This document shows, piece by piece, positions 23,729-36,376 of a stretch of DNA of 64,000 bases. The position numbers and the translations under genes were made by a program. The stretch is from Mariannaea sp. PMI_226 (taxonomy: Eukaryota > Ascomycota > Sordariomycetes > Hypocreales > Nectriaceae): assembly GCA_024336345.1 (NCBI GenBank), contig JANFOG010000014.1, forward strand, positions 496,001-560,000, given 5' to 3'. The notes beneath the pieces were generated by a model. It was not told the origin of the DNA. It saw only the letters and a program-made list of their open reading frames with translations, and did no database searches. How positions within the stretch are numbered: the stretch's first letter is position 1; each line of letters begins with the position of its first letter.

Positions 23729-26621
23729 CTTGAACCGCCTTGGATACTATGATTTCCCTGGGCTAGTACAGTAGCTCTGACGGATATCCAAACGAAGGGC
23801 TCAATACTTGCTGCGTAAGGGCGGAAGCTAAGTTCGAGATTGACTCAGCAGAATGAAGAAAAAGTCAAACTGCGGAGAAGGCGTATTTGGTGTAATACTC
23901 AAGTACCTAGGAAAGTGGCAGGAGGCGGCCCTTCAAGAGAAACGGCACTGGAGAGGGCTATATAATAAGTACAGTAGACTCCGTCGGTAGCTATTTATTT
24001 GACCTGGCCTCGGTAGCAAAGTAAGATATAACATCCTATACCTTACCTATCTAGGTATTTTAAATTGTCATCTTCTCCAACTACAACAGGGGTATTCTAT
24101 TAGGAAATTCCCTCTCATTATAAAGAAGGGCAGGTCAAAATTGGGACTTTAGAATCACTAGTGTCAAAAAGTACTCACGCAGGATGAAAGGAGATCATAC
24201 CCCAAGTCAATTACCCACAGTTAGTGGCTTCACATTTCCTGTCTCTATATACTTATACACTTCCATGAAATTCCTCCTCGCTCCCTTCCAACTAATAAAC
24301 CTGGGATGTAGGTATGCGTTAACAGGTAAAGGTGTATTTCAAGGTGAAGCCCCGTAGCTTGAGGCTTAAAACGCCTGCCTCAGTCTTATATACCTTCTCC
24401 TCTCTCCAGCTATAATACACCTTGCCGAGAATTTATGGAACATATTCATGGCTATGATGTTTAGCTCGTATTGGTTTATATATTGTCATTAAATCGAGGT
24501 GTCTGATACTAGTTTGTTTATATGTCGATTGAAAGAGGGACATCGAGTAGAGAAGAGTGGTTTGGGATCGATAAGAGAGCTCTTTATTACCTGCATTTTG
24601 ATCGAAAATGGACCAAAAGGCTGATCGGCATTCCACTATGCTCGCATCGAGTGATAATGATAGAGGGATGGTAGCCGGCCGGTGCTGCATGTCCAAAATA
24701 AGAAGGAAGATTACGGCAAGCCGTATTGTGATGGCGGCAAGGCTGAAAACGGGAGGATCACGTTGGAGAAATTTAAAATTGGAAAAAGAAGAGTAAATGG
24801 ATGAAACTGCTGAATTGAAAAATTATGAAGCAGACAAGGTAGCAGGAAAAGAAGAGAACTTGTTGAAGAAAAAAAAAAGGGAAGTCAAGCTGTAGGGTGT
24901 TGCAGGAAAAGAGCAACGAGGCCCAATTGATGGTGGTGGTGAGAACCTTGGGTCAGCATATCTGTGTTTTCCAACTCATAAATAACTAATGGCAATGCAA
25001 GCTCTTGGTGTGCGTAGTGGCAGTGAGCGAGGAGCGTTCTTCTCGGGCTCCTTATACTTCTTCAACACTCAAATTGGTCTGTCTGATCTGAGAGTTGGTA
25101 GCGTTCAAGCTCACCTTAAAAAAAAAGAGCGGCTCCAATTTCTTGATGAGGTAAGTTGGGGGATGATTACTACATTTGTCGGAGTGATGTATTCAGCATG
25201 CATTATAAAACAGAAGGAGGATACCTGTGTTATCAAAGGAAGAGGCGTAGTAAATAACTATCAAGTGAAGAAGTAATAGCTTACAATGAAATGCCCAAAG
25301 CGCCTGTATGGTCTCTGTCAATGGCAATGTTTCAGCACCAATTCTTACACAAGGGGAATTCCATAAATTCCAGAACGTTACCACTCTCGACTTGCGCACG
25401 GCAGTTTTGTTCTGAACCCCTGTTTAAGATTTTGGTTGAGGCGGCTCTTATCCAATTCCAACCCTGCAAATATTAGCCTGAATCATCACTTCTTAGAGAT
25501 GGGTTGAGATACCCGACTAGATATTAAGTACCTTACCCGGAGGTAAGTGCCTATGAAGAGCAGCGATGTAATCTTCTCGTGGTGATTGGGTTTTTGTGCC
25601 TCGTAAATGTCCCTATCCTTGATAGCGCCGGTATGTGATTGCACCAATATTATCTTGTGGTGAGAGCCTCCCAAGCACGTGTGCTTCAACACAGCCATGT
25701 CGTTGGCTAGGATCGCGGTTGTGGGTTGTGTCGGTAATCAACTAGCCGATGTCGGGTGGAGGTGTTCTCCAGGGTTCCCCTTCACCTGAATGGAGATGCT
25801 CTATGTCCTCTTGGCGGTGCATCCGCGTTAATGGTAGGTCCACGGGTATCTCAAGGCGCAGGACATTTCAGCCACTACATTACAGTGCATTACTGAGAGC
25901 TGCAGTAGGCGGTCAGCATGAACCCACCTGTAACCCACCCGCAACCCACCCGGTACCCAATTCCGTCGGTGGCTGGCCGTCGCCTGCAGGGCCTGATGTC
26001 ACGCGGGGGGGCGGTTTTTTTGGGGGGCGGCCTGTGAGGACCCTGGGACCCCAAATTTCCGATGCGTGGAGGGGACGGGAACGCCAAGACAGGTCGCAAG
26101 AAGCCAATCCATATAAAACAGCCAACTTCAGCTTGAATGATTATTCTTGTTCCTAGTTTCCTATTGCTGCTTTATGGTTTCCAATAAATCTCCCCTATCT
26201 CGTTCAGAGTTGTCAGACGTTCGGCTGTGGCAAGAAAGTTTGCACTTGGTGCAAGGGTCACACCTCCCTTGTTTGCCTGGTCGGTTTTTGCCGTGGGCTG
26301 TGTTGATCCCGTTACAATCAAAAACTCCAAACTCCAAACTCCGGGCTCCAAGACCTCCCAAATAATTAATTACTCTCCACAATCGACCTTGTCCTAGACT
26401 ACATCCTCCTCCCCCCATTCCTCCCAATTCGCGGTCATCTGTGACAAAACTCTTACGTCTGTTCTATCATATTTTCTGCATGCCTTCGACAGCGTCTGTA
26501 TAACCAACCGTCCGCCCCCCCCCCCGGGTACTCCTCCCCTCTCCATCGAGACGCGACGACGTCATCCCCCTCTGATCCTCATTCGAACCGTTCTTGGGCT
26601 CTCGATTGCCGCTCCAATACC
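23729..26621. other. Long AT-rich stretch without a supportable gene
   Basis: About 2.9 kb separates the secreted-protein gene from the transporter gene. The first 1.5 kb is AT-rich. A short tandem repeat lies at 25921-25960 and a C-run near 26515-26525 precedes the transporter start. Open frames are short and unconvincing. The part from about 26380 on is pyrimidine-rich and is probably the transporter leader. Confidence 0.6.
25921..25960. repeat. Three tandem copies of an AACCCACCYGY unit
   Basis: Copies at 25921-25931, 25932-25942 and 25943-25954 differ at one or two bases, and a partial fourth unit follows. No flanking inverted repeats or target duplication were found, so this is listed as a simple tandem repeat only. 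Confidence 0.7.
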
Positions 26622-29172
26622 ATGGCCTCCCACAGCCGAAACGGCTCCCACAATGACCACCGCCCAGCACAACCCAGCGGCCTCCGACAGACCTACTCTG
26701 CTCTCAATGGAAGCCACGGAGAGAATGGTGACAACTCCGAGTTTGGGGATGCCTTCTCCCCCCCAGCATCCCCAGATCCCGCTGCTCAAGCTGCCCTTTC
26801 CTATTCCCTTGCGAGCGAATCGACACCTCTGATACAGAATCGACCCTCCTCTTCTGGCAATGGACGCAGAAACAGCGTCCATCCTGCTCACCCAGGTCTC
26901 TGCAGCCACGGCACCTTTAGCCCTCGACCTTCAAGTCCGACCATGACTACCACCGACGATGATAGCGATACGGCTGGCTCTGGAACACATATCCCCGTGC
27001 TTGATGACGCCATCAGCACAATTGTGGGACACGACGATTGGAAGAAGTGGTTGAAGCGCAGAATCAGGACGAAGAAGATGGGCCACAGCAGTATGCTGGC
27101 TGAGCAAGCTGGTTTCCAAGATACAACTTTGATGTGCGTACTTCGATCGCCCGCTAGAGGTTTGAAAATTATTGACAGTATCTTAGGTATATGGCATACT
27201 ATATTCCTTGCTTGAATTGGATGGGCCAGTATAAGTGGTCGTACCTTCGAGGCGACCTTGTGGCTGCCATCACCGTGGCATCCTTCTACCTCCCCATGGC
27301 CCTCTCGCTCGCCTCCAACCTGGCCCACGTACCTGCAATCCATGGTCTCTACGCGTTTGCCGTCAATCCACTAATATACGCCCTTCTTGGTTCATGTCCG
27401 CAGATGGTGGTTGGTCCAGAGGCTGCTGGCTCACTACTCGTTGGAACTGTCATCAAGGGAAGCGTAGACTCGGGAGACAATCAGGAGGAAAATGACTTGA
27501 TACATGCCCAGCTATGCGGTGTCATTACAGGACTGGCTGGAGCGACGGTTTTCATTGCCGGTCTGGCGAGATTGGGTTTCTTGGATAGTGTTCTCAGCCG
27601 ACCTTTCTTGCGAGGTTTCATCAGTGCAATTGGTTTTGTTATCGCTGTTGACCAGCTGATCCCAGAACTTGGTCTCTCTGAGCTGGCAAATGAAACTGGT
27701 GCTAGCCATGGTAGCCCTGCGGACAAGATTGAGTTTATTGTTCGCAATGCGGGCAAAGCTCATGGGCTGACGTTCGCCGTTGCTGGAATTAGCTTCCTCT
27801 TTATTATGATCTGCCGGTACGGTGATATCCACTCGAAGTCATCCGGATGAAATGATGCTGACCCCTTGATAGTGAGCTAAAGAAGAGACTACAGCCTAGG
27901 TTTCCCTCGGTTGCGTATGTTCCTGACCGATTCTTCGTGGTTGTGGTCTCGGCTATCCTTTGCTGGCACCTCGATTGGGAGAGCCAGGGAGTCGAGATCC
28001 TTGGCGAGGTCAAGGCTGCCAATGGTAACCTCTTTGCTGTTCACTGGCCCTTCAAATTGGACAATATGGCGCATATTCGGACCGCCATGTCCACGTCCTT
28101 CCTGATTGCATTGCTAGGCTTTTTCGAGTCCTCAGTTGCCGCCAAGAGCTTGGGAACTAGCGAGACTATGCAAGGTATCCAACTCAGCGCTAACCGAGAG
28201 TTAATCGCTCTTGGAGTCGCCAACTTGGTCGGCGGATGCTTCATGGCCGTTCCAGCATTTGGTGGCTATGGTAGAAGCAAGGTAAACAAGAGTACTGGAG
28301 GCAAGAGTCCTATGAGTTCTATTTTCCTGAGCATCATTGCTCTGTTCTCCATCTTGTTCCTGCTCCCGTACTTTTACTACCTTCCTGTGAGTAGCATGGT
28401 CCGGTACTTTTTTTTCACATTTCCCCACGATGCTGACTATCTATAGAAACCTGTTCTATCGTCAATGATTTCTGTTGTGGCTTGGTCACTTATTGAAGAG
28501 GCACCCCATGATATTGGCTTCTTCCTGCGCATTCGTGGCTGGGCCGAGCTGGGTCTAATGGCCATCATTTTCCTTGCCACAATGTTTTACTCCCTAACAT
28601 TAGGAATGGCCTTGGGCGTCGGCGTCTCGATGCTGCTTGTGATAAAGCACAGCACCAGGCCGAGAATTCAGATCCTGGGTCGCATTCCGGGGACCAATCG
28701 ATTCGAAAACGCGGAATCCGACAACAGTAGTCTGGAGTTTGTCGAAGGCTGCCTCATTGTCAAGATCCCCGAGCCCCTCACCTTTGCGAACACGGGAGAG
28801 CTTAAGTCGCGTCTGCGTCGCTTGGAGTTGTACGGTACGTCCAAAGCTCACCCAGCACTTCCACGACTTCGTCCTCATGATTCAAACCGCAATGTCATCT
28901 TCGACATTCACGGTGTGATATCTATGGACGGTTCGGGAACGCAGGTCCTTGAGGAGATTGTGAGGAACTACCACGATCGCGGGGTTCGAGTCTTCTTCTC
29001 GCGAGGCCCGACGCGCCGAGATCATCCTGTTTGGCGCCTGATGGTTAGCAGCGGTATTGTGGAGCTTGTAGGTGGAGAGTCGCACTTTGTCAACGATGTA
29101 GAGGAGGCGTTGCGTTTGACCGAGTATGAAGAGAGCTTGAGTGGCGAAGTCAGTCGGCCCAGTGAATCCTAA
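26622..29172 (+). CDS. SulP/SLC26-family anion transporter with C-terminal STAS domain
   Basis: Exons 26622-27133, 27187-27816, 27873-28386 and 28447-29172 join in phase into about 793 residues. The first 180 residues are hydrophilic and Ser/Pro-rich and should lie in the cytosol. The SulP core starts at about residue 190 (YIPCLNWMGQYKW, then FYLPMALSLASNLAHVP) and includes the conserved GGCFMAVPAFGGYGRSKVN stretch. The STAS domain occupies roughly residues 650-775, with the segment VIFDIHGVISMDGSG. The long N-terminal extension recalls yeast YGR125W (Vsb1), which works at the vacuole, more than the plasma-membrane sulfate permeases Sul1/Sul2. Substrate and location are therefore inferred and open: sulfate, another anion, or a role in vacuolar uptake. 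Transcription converges with the hydrolase gene to the right. Confidence 0.88.
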
Positions 29173-29639
29173 TGCTTTTGGCGAGAAAGAAGGCAAGCAT
29201 GTTTGGAAGAAACTAGAATAATCACCGTGGTCTCTACTAGGGACCTCAAAACAAACCCTCTGTTGAGAAGACGATACGACAGGTTGGCGAGGACTATAGA
29301 CCGCAGGGTGTGATGTGCCATGCAATCAGCAGCATTGACAGAGCGGTATTTCATTTCTGATTCATGAGATTGGGTAATACACGTTGGATTAAGATTAGAT
29401 GCTATATATAAAAAATGATAACGACGGCTGAGTTGATAAAAGTCATTTACGACCTCGTGGATAGCTTCTACTTGAATATCTGACAGGGGGGCGTAATGAG
29501 GATGCTGACACAGTCAGTTTCTTATCTCGAGTATTTGATACAGTCAACAAGTCCGATAACGCGAACAGCTTCTTGGTGGAACGCCCCAAGTTATAGACGA
29601 AGATGCATGACTTCTTGGCGATTTAAGGCCACCCATTTT
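29173..29639. other. Intergenic stretch between convergent genes
   Basis: This 467-base space separates the transporter stop from the hydrolase stop. It should contain the 3' ends of both transcripts. No gene is visible. Confidence 0.7.
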
Positions 29640-30861
29640 TTACTGAGAGCCCGACGCCCGAGCGACAATACCATCCAGTATCTCCAGAGACTCTCGAACC
29701 GTGCCCATACCCGGCAGATCGCTTTCTTCGATGAAGCTTTCAATCTCGTACAAGTGATCCAAGCCTTTTGCAACGATGAGCTTGACCTTGTCCTCCCCGA
29801 GAGCCTGCTGCATGATTTCACTGATACCAATCGGAGCGCCGTGATCGTCGTCTCCGTGGATTATGACCGTCGGCGGCCACTCAGCCACGCGAGCCGCGTT
29901 GGCCGGATCTTTAGTCCAGTCGTAGCCCTGGTCTATCTCGCCGACCAGGTCGGGCCAGGCGTTGTTGTAGGTGTAGTACTCATACATGGCTCCCCGGAGC
30001 CGCTTGGCGAGATCACCGCCTTGCGGCTGCTCTTCTTCTTCCTTTGGCCGGACAAAGTCTGGGTTCTTCAGCCCGCTGGGCAGCAGCCGTTCCACCGCAA
30101 AGTTAATAGAGCTTGTCTTGTCAGTATCGCCAACGGTGAGAGGTAGGTTGCTGAGCTGATCCATGGTGATGCCGTCAAAGTCGCTGCTATCAGTCAGGAC
30201 CGTAGACGAGCTGTAGAATGGGTGTCTGAAGGTTGCGATGCCACAGACGGAGAAGAGTGCCAAGGGAGGAATGCGAGCATTGTGAGCTACGCGTGAGGCG
30301 ACGAAGAATCCTACGAATCGCTTCGTATCAGTAAATAGTTTTCACCTTCCTTTTTTTTTTTTTTGGCTGATGAGAGCTTATTCACACGTACCGCCGCTGG
30401 CTCCCGCAACAATCACACGACGCTCTTTTCCCTCCTCGCCTCCTTTGACGTTCAGTTTGCGAGCGAAATCATAAGCTGCCAAGGCATCTTCAACAAGACC
30501 TTGCGCCCCAACCTGCGGCATCTGTCGGAAATCTGCGCTGATGACGGGCCATTTCCTCTGCCAGCAAGCCTAAACATGAAAGAGAGAAAAAGAATCAATT
30601 TGTTGTCCATGGCGTTTAGCAAATTGTTGTGAAATGTGGTTCTTGTTTTTTGAGAGCAAAGGCAGAGCAATCGAGGTCAAACTGACTCACCTGAACAATC
30701 CAAGGCGCGATGCAATCACGGGCCCTGTTTACAAGGCCGCCTGAGTGGAAGAAGAGGAAGACGGGGGAGTCTGGAGGGTAGTCAAGGTCGGCGTCGGTGT
30801 AAATGTCGCATTCGATGGGGATGCCATGGGTGGCGTATACTTGGGTTGATTTCGAAAGCAT
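29640..30861 (-). CDS. Alpha/beta hydrolase (hormone-sensitive-lipase-like esterase)
   Basis: Exons 30691-30861, 30392-30569 and 29640-30310 join in phase into 339 residues. The product should hydrolyse ester bonds of an unknown substrate. The catalytic triad can be placed: Ser115 in GASGG, Asp270 in HGDDD and His302 in GLDHLYE. The oxyanion-hole motif reads HSGG at residues 39-42 where classical members of the family have HGGG. There is no signal peptide or membrane segment, so the enzyme is probably cytosolic. A short acidic/Gln segment (KEEEEQPQGG) lies in the cap region. Family assignment is firm; substrate is not. Confidence 0.85.
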
Positions 30862-32247
30862 GGCTGTTATTAATAAGTTTTTGGATGAAATCCCTTCCAG
30901 TATTTTCTTTTTCTAACTTGTGTATTGTTATTCTCTTGTCTTTTCAAAGTCTCACAATCAAATAGACTATATATAGTCGAGTAAGGAAACAGAGTTGTAG
31001 GGCATTATTAATCTCTAGACTGTCCCCCTCTTTTCCTTGTCAAACCCCGCGCCAGACGTCAGGCCAGGCAGCAGACAACCATGGGCAAAAGGCTCAATTG
31101 ATTACCCGGCCACGCAAGCAACTTGCGACAGAATGTTTGGAAATTGGGAAATCAGGAAGGCTTCTGTCTTTCACTTGCTATTGAACAAACTGGTTGTTAT
31201 TCGGCCCGTAAAGGTAGTATATGTTGCTTCTCAAGCTAGACAAAACAGTTGAGACAGTTGTGGCCGACGAGGCCTGGTGAGCAAGACATTCGACACTCCT
31301 CTCACAGTACGCAATTGCATTTCTTGTGTGCAACTACCAACTTACCTAACAACCCCGATTGCAAATTTGAGCATTACCAACAATGTTTTTCTTGCCTCTT
31401 TTTGCTCTTTATGAGCTACCACTCACGGCGAATATGGGCTGTAGTGCTGTATAGTTCTATGTCTGATGCTTCAAGAGACTTCTGTCTTTGTTGACTATCA
31501 GCTAGATGGGCAAGTATATTGAGCAGCCTCCTTTGTCGGAAAAAAAAATACACCTAAGTGTAAGGTGGTGAAGCACGTGTGAGAGTTATGGTCATTGTGA
31601 TATTTTGCCAGCCATCACAAAGAGGGAATTGACAAGTTCGCAAGGTTGTTGTCCCGGGGCGGATAGGAGTCTCATATGATGGAATTGGGTCGTTTGCTGG
31701 AGCTCTCACACATCATTCGTGGCTGCAGGGGAGTTAAAAAAAATCGCGCGAATTCTCAATGAAAAGATTCTTGGTAAGAAAATTCAGTTTCAAATTTCTC
31801 ACTTTCTTTTTTTTGCTGCGAGAAATTCCTCCCCTCAAAGGGACTATGGACCACTCGTCCTAAACCAAGTACCAAGAAACATGCCGTTGTGCCTGACACT
31901 CTTGTCTGGCACAACCGCTTTCCACGCCCCAACACGACACATCATGGTTGATTATGAAGACACACTTTCGTTACACTCGACCCAAAGAAAAGGGGGGTTT
32001 TGAATACCTCAAAATACCTCGCTACACGAGTTCTATGATCCATCCACCTTTACGTGGTGGCCGAATTGGCTGTTGAGGCCGAACATAGGGCTTTGATTCC
32101 TGTCAAGACCTCACCGAGATTAACCAGAAGAAAAACAGTGAGAAAACGCCATAAATGCGAGCCAAGCCAACAGAGCAGTGATGTCGCCCATTCATTTATT
32201 AACAAATATGTTGTTGAAAACTGTCAAAAAATTGTTTGCGCATCTCT
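30862..32247. other. Intergenic stretch, hydrolase promoter side
   Basis: About 1.4 kb between the hydrolase start and the 3' end of the CDP-diacylglycerol synthase gene, both on the minus strand. It should contain the hydrolase promoter. Open frames near 31249-31494 and 31719-32003 have no recognisable features. Confidence 0.6.
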
Positions 32248-33955
32248 TCACCGTCTCATGGGCAAAAACTTGTCAACGCAATCGGCAAACTAAAGCCCGA
32301 TAAGTCAGCCATTGATCTTAAGGAAGGTGTGCACAGCTTCAAGCAACTTACATCTGCAGGCATGATACCCTGGTTAGTAAGGTAGTGTCCCATGCTCTTG
32401 ACGAGCTCAACCTGCTCCTCAGGGGTTAAGCTGGTGACAGCAGTCTCCAGAACGGTTCCGACGTTGACCTTGTGGATGGCAACGAAGGTGTGGAAGTACA
32501 TGTAGGCGAAGAAACCCATGATGAACTGGCAGTCCATGCGATCGGTAATACCACCGTGGCCGGGGATAGAGTCGCCAAAGTCCTTTAGCTTGAAGGTACG
32601 CTTGAGACCAGAGGCGAAAAAGCCACCAAAGGGGGCGATAAGCGAAGCAAAGGTAGCAAGGTTGAGAGCGTGGAGCTGCATAGGCGCAAAGGTGAGAGAG
32701 AAGTCGGTCTTGGGGAGGAAGATCAAATCGGGGAAGCGGTAAGTCTGGGGATGGAAGACTGGGTTGGGTTCGCATTGGAGGCCGGTGAAGATGTTGGCAC
32801 CAAGGTCCTATAAGTTGTTAGTTTTCTGTATTCAAGACTTCTTCCAGTCCAACAAGGGCCTTATTTTTGGGGGATGGCTTACATTGACGGGGCAGATAAA
32901 GTACTTGGATCGCATCATGATGTTGACCAGAAGCATGGCGAAAATAACCGTCATGATCCAAGCACCGACGAAACCCTCAACTGTTTTCTTGGGAGACAGC
33001 TTGATCAGCTGAGTACGGCCAAACGCAATACCGCAAATGTAGGCGAAAATGTCGTTGGTGATGACAAGGGCAGCGGGCAAGAAGAACCAGATCATGCCCT
33101 CGAAAACGTTGTTCATGATGAAGTGAGCCTGGACGACAATAAGGTAGAGAGCCATGTGAGTCCAAGCGAAATTGGTGAACTGGAACTTGTAGTTGCCAGC
33201 CTGTAGAGAGGCGACAAAGAAAACGAAACCTGCCATCTTGTCAGCAACTTTTCCCCCCCAGACAATACTCACACCTGGCAAGTTCCAAACATACCAAAAA
33301 CATAGAGAATGAAGCTAATGAAGCGATGGTGAGTTGCCAGAGGCAAAAGAACCTTGTCTACGAGAACAATGTGCTTGAAATAGTAGATGACGGTCTCGCC
33401 GTAAAGAAAATACATGGTAGTTGCGAGCCAGTACCAGTTGATGCTCTTGGTCGATCGTAGGGCACGGGCGCGGCTAGGAACGCTGGCAATGGCGATCACC
33501 TCCTTGAAGGAGACGATCTGGACGGCGGTGATAATGCAGATGATGTAGATGTGGCCCATGAACAGGGCGGAGAAGAACAAGGCGAACATGACAAAGGTCC
33601 AGAATGTACGGGTCATGAAGTTGGCCTTCTTTTTCTCGTACTCGGCTTGCTTTTCGTCAGGAGTAGGTGGCTTCTGTTTGGAATACTATAGTCAGTAGGG
33701 GTTCTAGAGAAAAAGGACCCTGCCTATTGCGCTTTTGGCGTTGATGTCGGGAGCTCGGGAAAGGTTTGAGCACATCATCGCAGCTTCTGTCGCATTGGCA
33801 CGTACCTCAGAGACAGTCTCGAGAGCCTGGGCTTTGGCCTTGGTGGGAGACTGTCCGTCTTCGCTGGAGCTGAAGCTTGATCGTCGGCCATCGGAGCCAT
33901 TCTGGACACTGCCGTTGCGGTTGGGGAACCTAACCCCTCTCTTTGACCGGGCCAT
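32248..33955 (-). CDS. CDS1: CDP-diacylglycerol synthase (phosphatidate cytidylyltransferase)
   Basis: Exons 33806-33955, 33275-33673, 32883-33200, 32352-32807 and 32248-32289 join in phase into about 454 residues, close to the 457 of the yeast enzyme. It converts phosphatidate and CTP to CDP-diacylglycerol, the precursor of phosphatidylinositol, phosphatidylserine and cardiolipin, in the endoplasmic reticulum membrane. The family signature lies at about residues 355-381: S-G-L-K-R, then K-D-F-G-D, then PGHGGITDRMD. Several hydrophobic membrane helices precede it. The N-terminal 60 residues are basic and serine-rich. The last exon is only 14 codons including the stop and ends KFLPMRR; it would be missed without splicing. 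The acceptor of exon 2 could lie 12 bases further upstream, adding four residues. Confidence 0.93.
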
Positions 33956-36376
33956 TCTGAAGCTGTTGTGTAGTTTTGCGTGGGGGTGAAAGTGTCAAAG
34001 GAGCGGTCGGATCTTGCGGTCCTCGGTGTCGGAGAGGTAGACTTATCGACTCGTTTCGAATGAAATCGCACGGCAATCTCGAATCGTCGTCGGAAGAGTA
34101 AAGGACGCAAAAGGTGGACGTCGTCACTGGTGGTCGCGCGACTGCGGCAGCGTCGGAAGATTACTTAGGAGAAGGGGAAATTTTGGGACCGGGGGGGGTG
34201 GTCGAGAGAGTGAACGTGTGCAAGAGAAGTCTGGGGTTGTTGGAAGAGGGTGGGTGGTGAAGGCGGAGAGGTCCAAGCTGTCGCGGACGTCCACAAAAGA
34301 AAGCCGCAATCGAAGATGCAGGCTCGAAAGGAGAATAGAAAGGCTGATTTGACAGCAACTGTGATGTTTGTAATGGAAGAAAAGCTGGATTTCCACTTCC
34401 CATTTCCCAAAGTGGGCGGAAAGCGGATTTCTCGTTTCTGAAGCCCGGGCTTACGCTTTGCGGGTTGGCTTGAGCTGGAGGCTAAGCACTTACCACGTAC
34501 GTACGTAGTACAGTCGACGCCCACGAAGTGAGGAGCCGTAGCCGTACTGTGGCAGACGCCCTGAAATTCGGGGTGGCCCCCCCTGTACCCACCGAGTTGT
34601 GGGTAGGTGGGAGCTTCAAGGTTGGCCTTGGAGGGGATAGATGGGGAGCTTGGTGCCAACACACAGGGGGAAAGTGTGCTCTGTGCAGAGGACACGATAT
34701 GTTTGATCCATTTCGCTCCGTGCGGGCCTCGGCCGCCAATCGGATTGAAAATGAAGCTTGAGTGTAAATAAGTTGGCAATTGAGAATATCTTGAGCCTGG
34801 TACATGCACAGATACAGATATGGATATACTCATTATTTCAGGAAATCCATAGCATACTATGGACAAAACCTACATATCTCCCTATGTTTCTTCAGCAAAA
34901 ACCCTACTTGCGCACACGATTATGCGGCCATGGCACGGCGGATGCAGGGGCTTATTGCAGGTGTGGGCACTTCGGATATGTTCTATGCTCCGTCACCGTT
35001 GGGCTATCCTCATAGCGTCGCGTGGAACCAGACCGAAAGCGAGTGAGATCCGTTGGGAGATCTGGATAACCAAATTATTCTGCCGAACATGCCTTACTTT
35101 TAGAAGGCTTTGGAGGAGAGGGTTTGTGGACCACCTGCCGGCATCTACCCCCAAAAAAACTTTTTTTTTTTCTTCCCCCATCTTGATTCGCATCACAAGA
35201 TATGTCCCTCGCACCCGAACCCTGAACATCGTCCCTGGTTTGGTGACGTCGCGTGTCCATGCTGTACTAGAGCGCATAAAAAGCCAACCCTGACGGATAA
35301 TTTGCATACGTTGCTTATCCGCGGATCCCGGCACTCGCAGTACCCCAAACAAGCAGCGTCCCCACTAGCATCTTCTTCCTCGTCTGGTCACTGCGCACAA
35401 CTTTTTCATGTACCACATTTTGCACTTGTGTATTGTCGAAATATCGAAGTTAAGACAGCCATGTAGGTAGTTTGTATGTGTTCCAGTTCAAAATAGTAAG
35501 ATTCGATATTCAAAGGACCAGACCAATATGAGAACCATATCCACTCAACCCCTCATAACTTACGTACTCCAGTGAACGTGCCCTGGGAGTAGACAGCCTT
35601 GTTTTGACGCCTGGCCTGTCGATGACGCAGTGGCTCTCTTCATCACATGCTTGGAAAAGTGTTGGATGAGAAAAAAAAGGGAAGGTGCCAAAAAAAAAAA
35701 AAAAAGGTGTGAAGCGCTTGACCCACCAGGCATTCGCCGGGCCACATATTTCTCAACTCTTCTCTAAATATCCGCCACACCCATCTTTCCTAGATAGCTT
35801 CAGGACGGTAGCTTGTCTGACGGCGCTCAATGTGAGCTTCGAGCATTTGAAGTGGAGAAAGTCAAGCAAAATATTCGCTAATGATTCAGTAAGTATGGCT
35901 TCAGATTGGAAATATTTCTCTACGACAGTAGTATCGAGTTTGTGGGGTATCGACCCACTAACAGCTGAACCTCGTGGTCATTGGTACCCTCGTACCATGT
36001 ATGTATCAAGCAGAATGCATCACGGTAGTTATTCCTAGGAGCAACGACAGATGTGATATCTATCACAGAACGCCTTCAACCAATTACATGTATTCACTTT
36101 CTTCGAAATATCATGGCATACCCAGAGATGCTGTAGTTATGTGCAGTTATAGACCATACTGTCACCTCTGAACACGCACATGTTCTTCGTTGATTGATTT
36201 AAGTGAATTAAGTGACGAACTTAGCGGCACGTGACCTCGCGACGCGTTGGTCTGCCCCCCCAACCTCGACCGTGAATTATCACTTGTCATGACGTGAGGT
36301 GTCAGGTTCCCAGTGCTTTGGCCCTCGCCTCGCTCAATGGAGTTTTCTCTCAGCAGATTATCCATGAAGCTCAAAC
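33956..36376. other. Divergent intergenic region between CDS1 and the checkpoint gene
   Basis: About 2.4 kb separates two divergent starts. It contains three ACGT units at 34495-34506 and an A-run of 16 at 35690-35705. Open frames such as 34165-34866 lie in pyrimidine-rich DNA next to the CDS1 start and have no features of real proteins. It should hold both promoters. Confidence 0.6.
36242..36247. promoter_or_regulatory. ACGCGT box (MCB type) upstream of the checkpoint gene
   Basis: A palindromic ACGCGT lies 130 bases before the start codon at 36377. In yeasts this element is bound by MBF and drives G1/S expression of replication and repair genes. A single hexamer is weak evidence; the context of a DNA-damage gene makes it worth noting. 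Confidence 0.3.

Noticed and set aside
36302..36376. Minus-strand frame facing away from the checkpoint gene as a possible divergent gene
   Set aside because: It is 60-70 codons long, overlaps the start of the checkpoint gene, and shows no features.
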